From Synergistaceae bacterium (GTDB lineage Bacteria; Synergistota; Synergistia; Synergistales; Aminobacteriaceae): a stretch of DNA of 64,000 nucleotides. The stretch lies in the NCBI GenBank assembly GCA_017446055.1, contig JAFSRQ010000146.1:62001-126000 (forward strand), read 5' to 3'. The position numbers and the translations under genes are program-made. Positions 1 to 7,897 of this stretch are shown here, in pieces. Each line of letters begins with the position of its first letter. Position 1 is the first letter of the stretch. The notes beneath the pieces were generated by a model, which did no database searches, was not told the DNA's origin, and saw only the letters and a program-made list of their open reading frames with translations.

Positions 1-1726
1 GGATTGAGGAATTGTTGTCGAGGGTAAGCGTGATTCTGACTGTTCCGTCATCCATTGAGGGCGTGAACTGAGTACCTATGAAGCCGCCCAGCCTGAATGA
101 GCCGTAAGTGGCAAGCACCGTGAAAAGCACCGTCAGCATCGGGAATCTCATTGCTACATGAAGAATGATGAAGAACATATCCCGGAAGCCGTCAAATATC
201 CAGTTCCACCAGCCCGTGAGAATCTTCCCGATTAGCGGAAGCTCGCCGTTGCCTTTGTCCTTCTTCATCCTTGCGGCAAGGCACGGAGTAACCGCCATCG
301 TAACCCACAGTGAGAACGCTGTAGCATACACGATAGTCACGGCGTAAGGCTTCAGGAACTGACCCGCTATCGTTGACATCAGCGCGACCGGCATGAACAC
401 TCCCAAGTTCGTGAAGACTCCCGCAAGAACCGACATTGAGATTTCAACCGTTCCTTCTTCAGCGGCCTCGAAAGGATCATAACCCATGTCCCTGAAGCGG
501 TAGATGTTCTGTATGATGAGTATTGCGTTCATGACCAGCGTACCCATAGACAGCGCAAGCCCCAGCGTACTCATGAGGTTGAGCGTGTAGCCGTGCATCT
601 GTAACGGGACGAACGTAGCCGCAAAAGCAACGGGCATCGAGAAAGCAACAATGAATGTCGCGCCGAATCTCCCTAGGAACAGGTAAATCACAAGGGCAGT
701 CAGCGCAATTCCGATGAGGGTATCACGGATGATGTTCTTGACCGCCGACTCAACGAAGCCCGTATCATCATATGTGTACTCATACGTGAAATCGGGGTAA
801 TCCCTCATTGTCCGGGTCATGAGACGCTTGATGAGCCTTCCTGCCTCGACAACGTCAGCGTTTGAGCGGGGGCTTATACGGAGCTGTACAACCGGGTGGC
901 CGTCAGCACGAGCCGCGCTTCTCTGGTCTTCCTCGCCGTCAACAACTTCACCCAGCATCGACAATCTCACGGGCTGGCCGTTGGGGGTCGGTATCAGTAT
1001 GTCTTCGAGCTGCTCTACCTCGTTGAACTCGCCCATGAGTCGCAATGACACTTCATCTTTTGCCTGCGTGACATAGCCGGAAGGAGTCGTCTGGTTGTTC
1101 GCGGCAACGACACTGCACACCTGTGTGTAGCTTATGCCGTAATCGCTCAGTGCCGCCGGGTCAAGGTTGATGTGAATCTCTCTGTCTCTTCCGCCGGTAA
1201 CGTCAACGCGCCCCACTCCCTGAACACGCGCAACAACTGGCTGTATCCTGTCCTCAATCATCTTCTTGGCGGTCTTCTCCGGCATTGATGATGTGAACGA
1301 CACTATGAGGAAGGGCTGCGCTGAGATGTCGAACTTGCTGGAAACTGGCTCGTCAGCGTCGTCTGGCAGGTCCGGGATTTTGGCCTTAACCTTGTTGTTC
1401 ACGTCGAGGAGGGCCAGATCCGGGTTAGTCCCCGCTTCCATCTCAACCGCCACCATCGAGACACCTTCAAGGGAGTATGTTGTTATGGATTTCAGGTTCT
1501 CTAGGTCAGCAAGAGCGTCCTCAAGGGGTTTGCTGACTAACTGCTCAATTTCGTTGGGACCTGCTCCCTGATATGTTGTCCTGACAAGAACGAAGGGAAA
1601 TTCGACATCGGGGTAAAGTGTAACGCCTAGTGTTGTGTAGCTTGAGATTCCGAGAAGTATCCACACGATGACGGAGCACCATGTGAATACAGGGTGGTTA
1701 ATGCAGAATTTTACGAAGCCCCTCAT
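1..1726 (-). CDS. RND efflux transporter permease (HAE1/AcrB type), 3' end beyond window
   Basis: Inner-membrane proton-driven pump subunit of a tripartite RND exporter; the visible 575 residues are the N-terminal half. Translation starts MRGFVKFCINHP at 1726, three bases after the adaptor stop codon, and shows the first membrane helix, a periplasmic porter segment (ISAQPFLIVSF, VGRVDVTGGRDREI) and then a cluster of membrane helices (LGLALSMGTLVMNAILIIQN, VFTNLGVFMPVALMS) characteristic of the family. The stop codon lies left of base 1. It is co-transcribed with the adaptor upstream (1730-2839). No TolC-like outer-membrane partner is visible. Substrate cannot be told. Assignment to the RND superfamily is firm; the HAE1 subgroup is by resemblance. 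Confidence 0.93.
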   Translation of the reverse strand, partial: MRGFVKFCINHPVFTWCSVIVWILLGISSYTTLGVTLYPDVEFPFVLVRTTYQGAGPNEIEQLVSKPLEDALADLENLKSITTYSLEGVSMVAVEMEAGTNPDLALLDVNNKVKAKIPDLPDDADEPVSSKFDISAQPFLIVSFTSSMPEKTAKKMIEDRIQPVVARVQGVGRVDVTGGRDREIHINLDPAALSDYGISYTQVCSVVAANNQTTPSGYVTQAKDEVSLRLMGEFNEVEQLEDILIPTPNGQPVRLSMLGEVVDGEEDQRSAARADGHPVVQLRISPRSNADVVEAGRLIKRLMTRTMRDYPDFTYEYTYDDTGFVESAVKNIIRDTLIGIALTALVIYLFLGRFGATFIVAFSMPVAFAATFVPLQMHGYTLNLMSTLGLALSMGTLVMNAILIIQNIYRFRDMGYDPFEAAEEGTVEISMSVLAGVFTNLGVFMPVALMSTIAGQFLKPYAVTIVYATAFSLWVTMAVTPCLAARMKKDKGNGELPLIGKILTGWWNWIFDGFRDMFFIILHVAMRFPMLTVLFTVLATYGSFRLGGFIGTQFTPSMDDGTVRITLTLDNNSSI

Positions 1727-1729
1727 TCA

Positions 1730-2839
1730 TCAGCCCTCGTTTGAATCGTCAGGGTTGCTTTTCCCCGCAATGCCTACATTCTGTACTATGCCTGCTCCGT
1801 CATATAGCACTCTGTTTCCGCTGGTTATGAGCTTGTCGCCCGGTTTGAGTCCTGATGTTACGATGACTCTTCCCTCGCGGCCTTCTCCTGTCGTAATCGT
1901 TGTGAGCTTTGCCCTGTTTCCGTCAGCAACGTAGACAGACTGAGAATTTCCCCTGTAGACGACAACGTTTGACGGGATTACTACGACGCTCTGCTGTGTG
2001 TCGACTCTGAATCTTCCCTCAACGTACGTGCCGGGCAATATCCCTGAGTTCTCCGGGAGTCCGACTGTTACGGGGTAGAGGCCTGAGCCTGCCTGAGCCT
2101 CGGGGCTGATGCGCTTCACGTAGCCCTGATGAGTCGTACCGTCAACACGAATCTCAACCGTTGTCCCGCGATTAATCTTCATGACATCCTTCTTCGACAC
2201 CATAAGCTCGGCTTCCATTTCTTTCGGGTCAACAATCGACAATAACACCGCTCCTGCCTCGGCGATTTCGCCCGGCTCAACATTGCGGGCTGAGACTATT
2301 CCGTTGATGGAGGCTTTGAGGCTCGTGCGCTGAAGTGATGACTGTGTTGACTTGAGGGCGGCTTCGGCTGTCTTCATGCGTGAATATGCCGCGTCGACTT
2401 CGGACTTCGAGATGCCTCCTTTGGCGTTGAGCTGCTTCAAGCGGTTGTAGTTGAGGACTGCCTCATCGTATGCTGTTTTCCCGGACTGTACCTGAGCTCC
2501 TCTTGCCGCTACCTGAAGGGTGATGAGGGTCTGGCCTGCCTTCACCGGGCTTCCCACGTCAACATTCACTGTCCTGACTATTTCGCGCTCATATGTGGTT
2601 ATGTTCTGGGTGTGGGCGGATTTTGCCTGGCCGTAATAACTCCTCCATGTCTCCCAGTCTGAGGTCTTGAGCGTCTCTGTTTCTACGGGGTAAACTGTCT
2701 CGGTCTGAGTCTCAAGCGAACGGAGGTTAGCGGCGGCCTGAGCGAGCTTTGCGCGTACCTGAGTGCTTACGAGGAATCCTACTCCGACAAGAGCGAGTAC
2801 CCACAATAATATTCTTATGCGTGTAAAGAACTTCAGCAT
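1730..2839 (-). CDS. RND efflux periplasmic adaptor (HlyD/AcrA membrane fusion protein)
   Basis: Periplasmic adaptor linking the RND pump (next gene, 3 bp away) to an outer-membrane channel. The 369-residue protein has an N-terminal membrane anchor (residues about 8-27, RILLWVLALVGVGFL), a biotinyl-lipoyl-like half domain with VNVDVGSPVKAGQTLITLQV, a helical hairpin around residues 115-165, a returning lipoyl half (INGIVSARNVEPGEIAEAGA) and a beta-barrel/membrane-proximal C-terminus (GLKPGDKLITSGNRVLYDGA). Length and order are normal for the family. It is the first gene of the operon and diverges from the DtxR-family regulator at 3008, which makes metal-responsive control of the pump a reasonable inference. 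Confidence 0.93.
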   Translation of the reverse strand: MLKFFTRIRILLWVLALVGVGFLVSTQVRAKLAQAAANLRSLETQTETVYPVETETLKTSDWETWRSYYGQAKSAHTQNITTYEREIVRTVNVDVGSPVKAGQTLITLQVAARGAQVQSGKTAYDEAVLNYNRLKQLNAKGGISKSEVDAAYSRMKTAEAALKSTQSSLQRTSLKASINGIVSARNVEPGEIAEAGAVLLSIVDPKEMEAELMVSKKDVMKINRGTTVEIRVDGTTHQGYVKRISPEAQAGSGLYPVTVGLPENSGILPGTYVEGRFRVDTQQSVVVIPSNVVVYRGNSQSVYVADGNRAKLTTITTGEGREGRVIVTSGLKPGDKLITSGNRVLYDGAGIVQNVGIAGKSNPDDSNEG

Positions 2840-2930
2840 AAACCAATATCACCTCTGGAAAAATTAATTGTCTGTGTGAAACCGCATTATAGCACAGGGA
2901 AATACAGCAGCATGAAGAAATTATGAATGA

Positions 2931-2943
2931 GATAATCATTATG
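2931..2943. promoter_or_regulatory. Fur-box-like palindrome in the divergent promoter region
   Basis: GATAATCATTATG forms a nearly perfect 6-1-6 inverted repeat (11 of 12 arm bases of the classical Fur half sites GATAAT-N-ATTATC). It lies 65 bp before the DtxR-family start codon and immediately upstream of a recognisable -35/-10 pair, so a metalloregulator could bind here. Whether the bound protein is Fur or the DtxR homologue itself is unknown. Confidence 0.5.
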
Positions 2944-2973
2944 AGGACAGCCTCCCAGCTTGGCATGTATAAT
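2944..2973 (+). promoter_or_regulatory. Probable sigma-70 promoter of the DtxR-family gene
   Basis: AGGACA (2944-2949, four matches to TTGACA) is followed after 18 bp by a perfect TATAAT (2968-2973). The ribosome site GAGGTGA follows at about 2994-3000 and ATG at 3008. The palindrome at 2931-2943 abuts the -35 box. Confidence 0.6.
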
Positions 2974-3007
2974 GTCAGCATCAATGAAAATCTGAGGTGA
3001 GAATTTT

Positions 3008-3673
3008 ATGCTGTCTCCAAGAATCGAGGACTACTTAGAGGAGCTGTTCCTTCTCGAAAGCACCGGCAGAAAAATTACCGTAACAGACCTTGCCGACCGT
3101 CTCAAAATCACAAAGGGTACAGTAACCGCAACCGTGCAGAAACTTGTTGACCTTGAGCTGGTCAATCATGAGAGATACGGCAACCTCCATCTGACTGACG
3201 CAGGTCGCAGAAGGGGCATGACAGTTTTCCACAGGCACGAGGGCTTCAGGGCGTTCTTCCACGAAATGCTTGGGCTTGACCGCGATCATTCGTCCGATAT
3301 GGCCTGCGAGATGGAACACTATATCGACAGCGTTACGGAAGACAGGCTGTATGCCCTGCTCGAATACTTCAGGAAGGCACGCGCTGAACATCAGCCTTGG
3401 GTTGACGAGATATTTCTTGCCATCGAGAAGCCCGTCCTGATTGTGCCGGTGCCTTTGACCTTGTGCGAACCGGGTGCGGAGGGTGCTATCCTGAGAATTA
3501 CTGCTGACGAGCCTTTGAGGAAGAACCTTGCGAAGAAGGGCTTTACGATTGGCTCAGAGGTCAGGTTAATCGACAACGACAGCGAGATTTTCACCTGCGG
3601 AATTTCTCATGAGACCGTAAATCTTCCCCTGAATGAAGCCGCTGCAATTTGGATTCAGCAGCCCTCGAAATGA
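3008..3673 (+). CDS. DtxR/MntR-family metal-dependent transcriptional regulator
   Basis: Cytoplasmic repressor sensing Fe(II) or Mn(II). Residues 1-65 form the winged helix (IEDYLEELFLL, VTDLADRLKITKGTVTATVQKL); residues 70-130 form the metal-binding dimerisation domain (FHRHEGFRAF, CEMEHYI); residues 140-221 form a FeoA/SH3-like domain (LRKNLAKKGFTIGSEVRLID), giving the long three-domain form. Metal ligands look mixed: Asp8 and the upstream His as in MntR, but a Cys at the position of DtxR Cys102 before the E-H pair. It is divergent from the RND pump operon and has its own promoter. The family is certain; which metal it senses and what it controls are not. Confidence 0.92.
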   Translation: MLSPRIEDYLEELFLLESTGRKITVTDLADRLKITKGTVTATVQKLVDLELVNHERYGNLHLTDAGRRRGMTVFHRHEGFRAFFHEMLGLDRDHSSDMACEMEHYIDSVTEDRLYALLEYFRKARAEHQPWVDEIFLAIEKPVLIVPVPLTLCEPGAEGAILRITADEPLRKNLAKKGFTIGSEVRLIDNDSEIFTCGISHETVNLPLNEAAAIWIQQPSK

Positions 3674-3678
3674 TTTCA

Positions 3679-3701
3679 CCCCCGGGATTCATGGCCGGGG
3701 G
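3679..3701. terminator. Hairpin between convergent genes, weak terminator
   Basis: CCCCCGG and CCGGGGG form a perfect 7-bp GC stem with a 9-nt loop, just after the regulator stop codon (3671-3673) and before the 3' end of the convergent ligase gene (3713). There is no clear U-tract on either side, so it may stabilise 3' ends rather than act as a strong intrinsic terminator. Confidence 0.45.
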
Positions 3702-3712
3702 ATATGTCTTCC

Positions 3713-4846
3713 CTATTGAAGCCTGAGTTTGTCCCGCTCAAATACTGAGGAGTAATGATACATACACATGTAGCTCAGGTAGAACAGGCCGTTATGCCCG
3801 ATTGTGTCCGCCATCGACATGAACAGCTGAGTGAAGAACACCATGTTGCACAGCCCACGCACGCGCCTGTCATCAATGCGGCTGATTCCCTTCACGAGAG
3901 TGATCCAGTATATGCAGCGTCCAAGCATCCCTAAAAGCCCTGTGCGGAAAAGGGAGTCGAGAATTTCGTTGTGGGCATGGTTGAAGCCATACAGTATTTC
4001 TCCGATCTTTTCGTCTGACTTTATGCCTATACCGAAAATCGGACTCTTGCTGAAAGTGTTAAGAGCCGCGTCCCATAACATTGTTCTCCCGGTGAAAGTT
4101 ACGCTCTTGTGGAGGGTGTTGACGATGAAGTCCTCGAACAAGTACTGAATGCGCATTACCGTGATGCTCAGGCTGACAATCTGGGGGCTGAGAAAGAATA
4201 CCCATGTGCTTATGCGGTTGAACCAGGCAAAGTTTGTGAATATCATAACCCCTGCGGCAACGGCTATCATTCCGAGAAAACCTCCGACTGCCCACGTGGC
4301 TATAGTACAGAAAAGAGAGGCGGCAAGCGAGGCATATACCATGAAGTCAAGCCTGCGCTTTACCGTGAGACTATACATAGCGGCCATGCATATCAGCGGG
4401 AGAGTATACAGCACAAATCTGTTATCCATTCCGAGAAAGAAATTCGTGGCGACACCGTACATCCCTTGAGGATAAGCAATCACTGTATATGTGTTTATCG
4501 CGACGAGAACGAACAGGAAATCCCTAGTCAGCAGGAGCATTTTTTCCCTCAGAACGGGCATAAAATACTCCGCAAGGAATGACCCCCCAAGCGCAGCCCC
4601 GGCATATTGACCCCATCTCACAATGTCAGAAAAACTATGAGGATTTATCAGTGTGGACATGAGCATAAATCCCTGGAAAACAATGGTACTCCATAACAGC
4701 TTTGAGAATTTTCTGCGCTCAAGGAGGAGAAGAGCCGCGCAAATCAGAACAGCCGCGAGTTTTCCTGCCCTGAAGAAGTTATCTATGCTGGGGAACTTCT
4801 TGAAGTACCACGATTCACAATAGGGGGAAAGCAGGAGTACATACAC
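3713..4846 (-). CDS. O-antigen ligase / Wzy-type polymerase family membrane protein, probably phase-variable
   Basis: Polytopic inner-membrane protein that ligates or polymerises undecaprenyl-linked glycans. It has about ten hydrophobic segments, and the signature of the Wzy_C/WaaL family lies in the last third: FTGRTMLWDAALNTFSKSP, FGIGIKSDE and HAHNEILDSLFRTG. The 377 residues begin at a GTG (4846) that has an AGGAAAGGA site upstream. A better start exists: ATG at 4926, 10 bases after the stop of the M20 peptidase gene and behind GTGAGGA. From that ATG the frame runs through a G11 tract (4882-4892) and ends at TAA 4863-4861; 12 or 9 Gs would fuse it in frame to this body. So expression is probably switched by tract length, with the GTG as a fallback. 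Ligase versus polymerase cannot be decided. Confidence 0.85.
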   Translation of the reverse strand: MYVLLLSPYCESWYFKKFPSIDNFFRAGKLAAVLICAALLLLERRKFSKLLWSTIVFQGFMLMSTLINPHSFSDIVRWGQYAGAALGGSFLAEYFMPVLREKMLLLTRDFLFVLVAINTYTVIAYPQGMYGVATNFFLGMDNRFVLYTLPLICMAAMYSLTVKRRLDFMVYASLAASLFCTIATWAVGGFLGMIAVAAGVMIFTNFAWFNRISTWVFFLSPQIVSLSITVMRIQYLFEDFIVNTLHKSVTFTGRTMLWDAALNTFSKSPIFGIGIKSDEKIGEILYGFNHAHNEILDSLFRTGLLGMLGRCIYWITLVKGISRIDDRRVRGLCNMVFFTQLFMSMADTIGHNGLFYLSYMCMYHYSSVFERDKLRLQ

Positions 4847-4881
4847 TAGTCCTTTCCTGCTTATAGTCCAATGTTCCCTGT

Positions 4882-4892
4882 CCCCCCCCCCC
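4882..4892. repeat. Homopolymer C11/G11 tract at the 5' end of the O-antigen ligase gene
   Basis: Eleven consecutive C on the plus strand (G on the coding strand). It lies between an ATG with a good ribosome site (4926) and the ligase reading frame. At 11 the upstream frame terminates after 21 codons; at 12 or 9 it reads through into the ligase. Such tracts are classic slipped-strand phase-variation sites in bacteria. Confidence 0.85.
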
Positions 4893-4936
4893 TAATAGCG
4901 CGATTTACTGTGCAGGCATCGCTCATCACAAAATCC

Positions 4937-6166
4937 TCACTTATCACCGGCCATCATGAGAGCGAAAACTTTTGCGTTGTTCACTAGGTAGGCAATCTCT
5001 GTGTACTCGTCAGGCTGGTGCGCTACCCCATCGCATTCCTGCGCCCACACAACAGCAGGTATACCCTTCCTCCTGAAGAACACCGCGAAAGTCCCTCCGC
5101 CAACTCCCCCGCACTTAGTCTCAATACCCAAGACTTCACGCACACTTTTCACCAGCAATTTGCACACGTCAGACTCAGGGCTTGTAGGTTCGGCAGCGTC
5201 TGACCTGTCGATCTCAAGCTCAACCTTCACTCCCGTCCTTGTCTCAACGTCAGCAACAATCCCCCGCACGATTCTTTCAGCCTCGTCAAGCGACTCACCA
5301 GGTAACACACGGCAGTCAAACTCGAAGACTTCACGGCCGGGTACGATATTCACCGCCGGAACATTAGCGGCTCTTTTTGTCGGCTCAAACGTGGAGAACG
5401 GCGGGTCAAATACATCATTGGCCTGCATGAATCTCTCGTGCAATGCCCTGTCCACCTCACATGCGAGAATGTTCGCGGCGCGGCAGGCGTTGATTCCGTG
5501 ATTGGGATATGCGGCGTGTGATTGCTTTCCTGTTACCGTGAACTTGAGCCGCCACACTGCTTTTTCCGCAACCTCGATGAAGTCCCCCGCGTCATTCCCG
5601 CCGTCAGGAACCAGCACCAAGTCATCAGCCCGGAAAATGTCGCGCTCTATCAGCTGTTCGAGGCCGTAATGACTGCCCAGCTCCTCATCTGCCACAAACG
5701 CGAGAAGCACAGTGTATTCCGGCGTAATCCCCGCGTCCTGCAACGACTTCAGCGCAAAGAGGGACGCTGTGAGGCACATTCCGTTATCGCTCACTCCCCT
5801 GCCGTAGATACGCGAGCCTCTGACTTCTGGCTTGAAGGGGTCAAGTGTCCACGCTGAACGGTCGCCTTCAGGGACTACGTCAATGTGTGAGAGTATGCAC
5901 AGACGCCGGGACTTTCTGCCGGGGTATTCCAGGAACAATGAAGGCCGCCTGCCTGAGGGGGCTTTGTCATCGTCAACATGTTCAACCCTGATAGTAATAT
6001 CCTTCAGCCCAAGCTCATCGATGATTTTAGCCAGCTCGATAATTTTCGCGTCCTCGCCTGTGCCGCCGCTGTGGGGTGATACTGCCGGGACAGAACACAA
6101 GCGTATCAATGCCTCAGTCATAGCATGTTCAAGCCTGCCTGCTGAAGCTAATATTTCGTTCTTCAA
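4937..6166 (-). CDS. M20-family metallopeptidase / deacylase (ArgE/DapE-like)
   Basis: Zinc-dependent amidohydrolase or dipeptidase of the M20 family, cytoplasmic. Over 409 residues it shows the metal and catalytic motifs LSHIDVVPEGD (His and Asp), YGRGVSDNG (bridging Asp), FVADEELGSHYG (Glu-Glu), a dimerisation domain containing KQSHAAYPNHGINA, and a C-terminal metal His in DGVAHQPDEY. The start is TTG at 6166 behind AGGAGG. It lies 44 bp after rho and 10 bp before the inferred ATG of the O-antigen ligase, so these may be one operon. The exact substrate (acyl-amino acid, succinyl-DAP or dipeptide) is not readable from sequence. Confidence 0.88.
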   Translation of the reverse strand: MKNEILASAGRLEHAMTEALIRLCSVPAVSPHSGGTGEDAKIIELAKIIDELGLKDITIRVEHVDDDKAPSGRRPSLFLEYPGRKSRRLCILSHIDVVPEGDRSAWTLDPFKPEVRGSRIYGRGVSDNGMCLTASLFALKSLQDAGITPEYTVLLAFVADEELGSHYGLEQLIERDIFRADDLVLVPDGGNDAGDFIEVAEKAVWRLKFTVTGKQSHAAYPNHGINACRAANILACEVDRALHERFMQANDVFDPPFSTFEPTKRAANVPAVNIVPGREVFEFDCRVLPGESLDEAERIVRGIVADVETRTGVKVELEIDRSDAAEPTSPESDVCKLLVKSVREVLGIETKCGGVGGGTFAVFFRRKGIPAVVWAQECDGVAHQPDEYTEIAYLVNNAKVFALMMAGDK

Positions 6167-6210
6167 TTGGGTAAAGCCTCCTGAATTTTTCTGTGTGTGA
6201 TGTGTATATT

Positions 6211-7815
6211 TTACGCCAATTTTATTGAGTTCAGAAATTCCGCGTTATTCTCCGTCTGCCTCAGCTTGTCCATAATCAGGTTCAACGCTCCGGCCTCATC
6301 GACTCCTGCTATACGTTTGCGCAGTATCCATAAGCGTTTGAGCTCATCATCAGGTATCAGCAGTTCCTCGCGCCTTGTGCCTGACTTCGTGATGTCTATT
6401 GCCGGGAATATCCTCTGCTCCGACAATTTCCGCGACAAATGCAGCTCCATGTTCCCGGTACCCTTGAACTCCTCATATATCACGTCATCCATTCGCGAGC
6501 CGGTATCAGTCAGAGCTGTCCCTATTATCGTGAGACTCCCGCCTTCCTCGAAATTCCTTGCCGCCCCGAAAAATCTCTTGGGGAAATACAGCCCTGAAGG
6601 ATCGAGTCCTCCCGACAATGTGCGCCCGGAAGGTGGTACTGTGAGGTTTGATGCCCTCGCAAGCCTCGTGATAGAGTCCAGGAGTATCACCACGTCCCTT
6701 TTCGCCTCGACCAGCCTTTTCGCCTTCTCCAGCGCAAGATTAGCCACACGTATATGCTCATCGGCCGGGCGGTCAAACGTTGACGCTATCACCTCGCCGT
6801 CAATCGACCGGGAAATGTCGGTAACCTCTTCGGGGCGTTCGTCAATCAGCAGTGCCATTAGTATTATGTCCGGGGAATTTGCCGCAATAGCCCGTGCTAT
6901 ACGCTTGAGGAGGGTAGTTTTTCCGGCCTTCGGGGGAGATACGAGCAATGCCCTCTGACCGAGTCCAATCGGCGCGAACATGTCGACGAGTCTCGTAGCC
7001 AGGTCTTTCGGGTCATACTCAAGGCTGAGTCTGTGATCCGGGAAAATGGGAGTCAGCTGCGCGAACATTGGCCGCCTCCGCGAGTGTTCCGGGTCGGAGA
7101 AGTTCACCGTCTCAACACGCAATAAGGCCTCGTAGTGTTCCTGATCCCTAGGAGGCCGTATCAGTCCCCATATCACATCGCCGTTCCTGAGTCCGAACCT
7201 GCGTATCTGCGATGATGAGAGGTAAACGTCCGAGTCAGTCGGCAGCATTCCCTTGGGCCTGAGAAAGCCGAAATTCTCCGGGAGTATCTCCAGAGTCCCG
7301 CCGCCGAAACGGTAATTCATGCTCTCAGCCTGCGACTTGAGGATTGTGATGATGAGGTCGTCCTTGCGGATTGACGCGGGTATGCTGATGTCGAGTTCCT
7401 TTGCGAGCTTCTTCAGGTCAGCGGCACTCTTTGACGACAGCATAGCGTAGGTGTACTTGGGCTTGGGGTGCTGAATCATTTCGCGCCGTCCTCTTGTGCG
7501 CCTGGGGGAATATCCGCCCTGCACCGTGTCTTCAGGCTCTTCCGACTCGTCAAAAGAATCGTAAGAGTCATCCGACATCTGCAAGAACTCTTCAGCTCCG
7601 TCATAGCTGGCTTCTTCCTGTATCTCGCGCACTTCTTCGCTTAATTCTTCGGGTGATAATTCTGCTGCGGGCATATGTTCTTCTGTCATGTCATCCTTCT
7701 TTCTGCGTACTGTAGGCTTCTTTGCGGCTGATGCGCTTTTGGTTGTCTCCGATGCAGCTTCCTGTGATTTTTCTGCGGGTGAATCTGTTTCCTGTGATTT
7801 TGCTTTTCTTGGCAT
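6211..7815 (-). CDS. rho: Transcription termination factor Rho with long acidic N-terminal extension
   Basis: Hexameric RNA-dependent ATPase/translocase that ends transcription. The conserved core shows the RNA-binding cold-shock-like domain (LEILPENFGFLRP), Walker A PPKAGKTTLLKR, ALLIDERPEEVTD, Walker B region VVILLDSITRLAR, the Q-loop/R-loop stretch SGGLDPSGLYFPKR and GTGNMELHLSRKL. The 534 residues exceed the E. coli length (419) because of about 115 extra residues at the N-terminus, rich in Glu/Ser/Ala and ending in an Arg-rich patch (SPRRTRGRRE). Such extensions are known in several phyla and modulate RNA binding. A SD AAGGAA precedes ATG 7815. It follows pfkA in the same direction. Confidence 0.97.
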   Translation of the reverse strand: MPRKAKSQETDSPAEKSQEAASETTKSASAAKKPTVRRKKDDMTEEHMPAAELSPEELSEEVREIQEEASYDGAEEFLQMSDDSYDSFDESEEPEDTVQGGYSPRRTRGRREMIQHPKPKYTYAMLSSKSAADLKKLAKELDISIPASIRKDDLIITILKSQAESMNYRFGGGTLEILPENFGFLRPKGMLPTDSDVYLSSSQIRRFGLRNGDVIWGLIRPPRDQEHYEALLRVETVNFSDPEHSRRRPMFAQLTPIFPDHRLSLEYDPKDLATRLVDMFAPIGLGQRALLVSPPKAGKTTLLKRIARAIAANSPDIILMALLIDERPEEVTDISRSIDGEVIASTFDRPADEHIRVANLALEKAKRLVEAKRDVVILLDSITRLARASNLTVPPSGRTLSGGLDPSGLYFPKRFFGAARNFEEGGSLTIIGTALTDTGSRMDDVIYEEFKGTGNMELHLSRKLSEQRIFPAIDITKSGTRREELLIPDDELKRLWILRKRIAGVDEAGALNLIMDKLRQTENNAEFLNSIKLA

Positions 7816-7853
7816 TGAATTTTTCCTTAACGTGATATTGTGATGTGGTGAGG

Positions 7854-7889
7854 CCGGGAGAATCTTCCGTGCAAAGAAAATTCTCCCGG
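7854..7889. other. Perfect 10-bp hairpin between pfkA and rho
   Basis: CCGGGAGAAT pairs exactly with ATTCTCCCGG across a 16-nt loop, 9 bases after the pfkA stop and about 40 bases before the rho start. No U-tract follows on the minus strand, so it is not a standard intrinsic terminator; it may be a pfkA 3' stabiliser or part of the rho leader. Confidence 0.5.
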
Positions 7890-7897
7890 GTAATGCC

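Noticed and set aside
2727-2984. 85-codon minus-strand frame overlapping the adaptor start and operator
   Set aside because: Out of frame with the adaptor, covers the promoter region, no ribosome site or recognisable protein.
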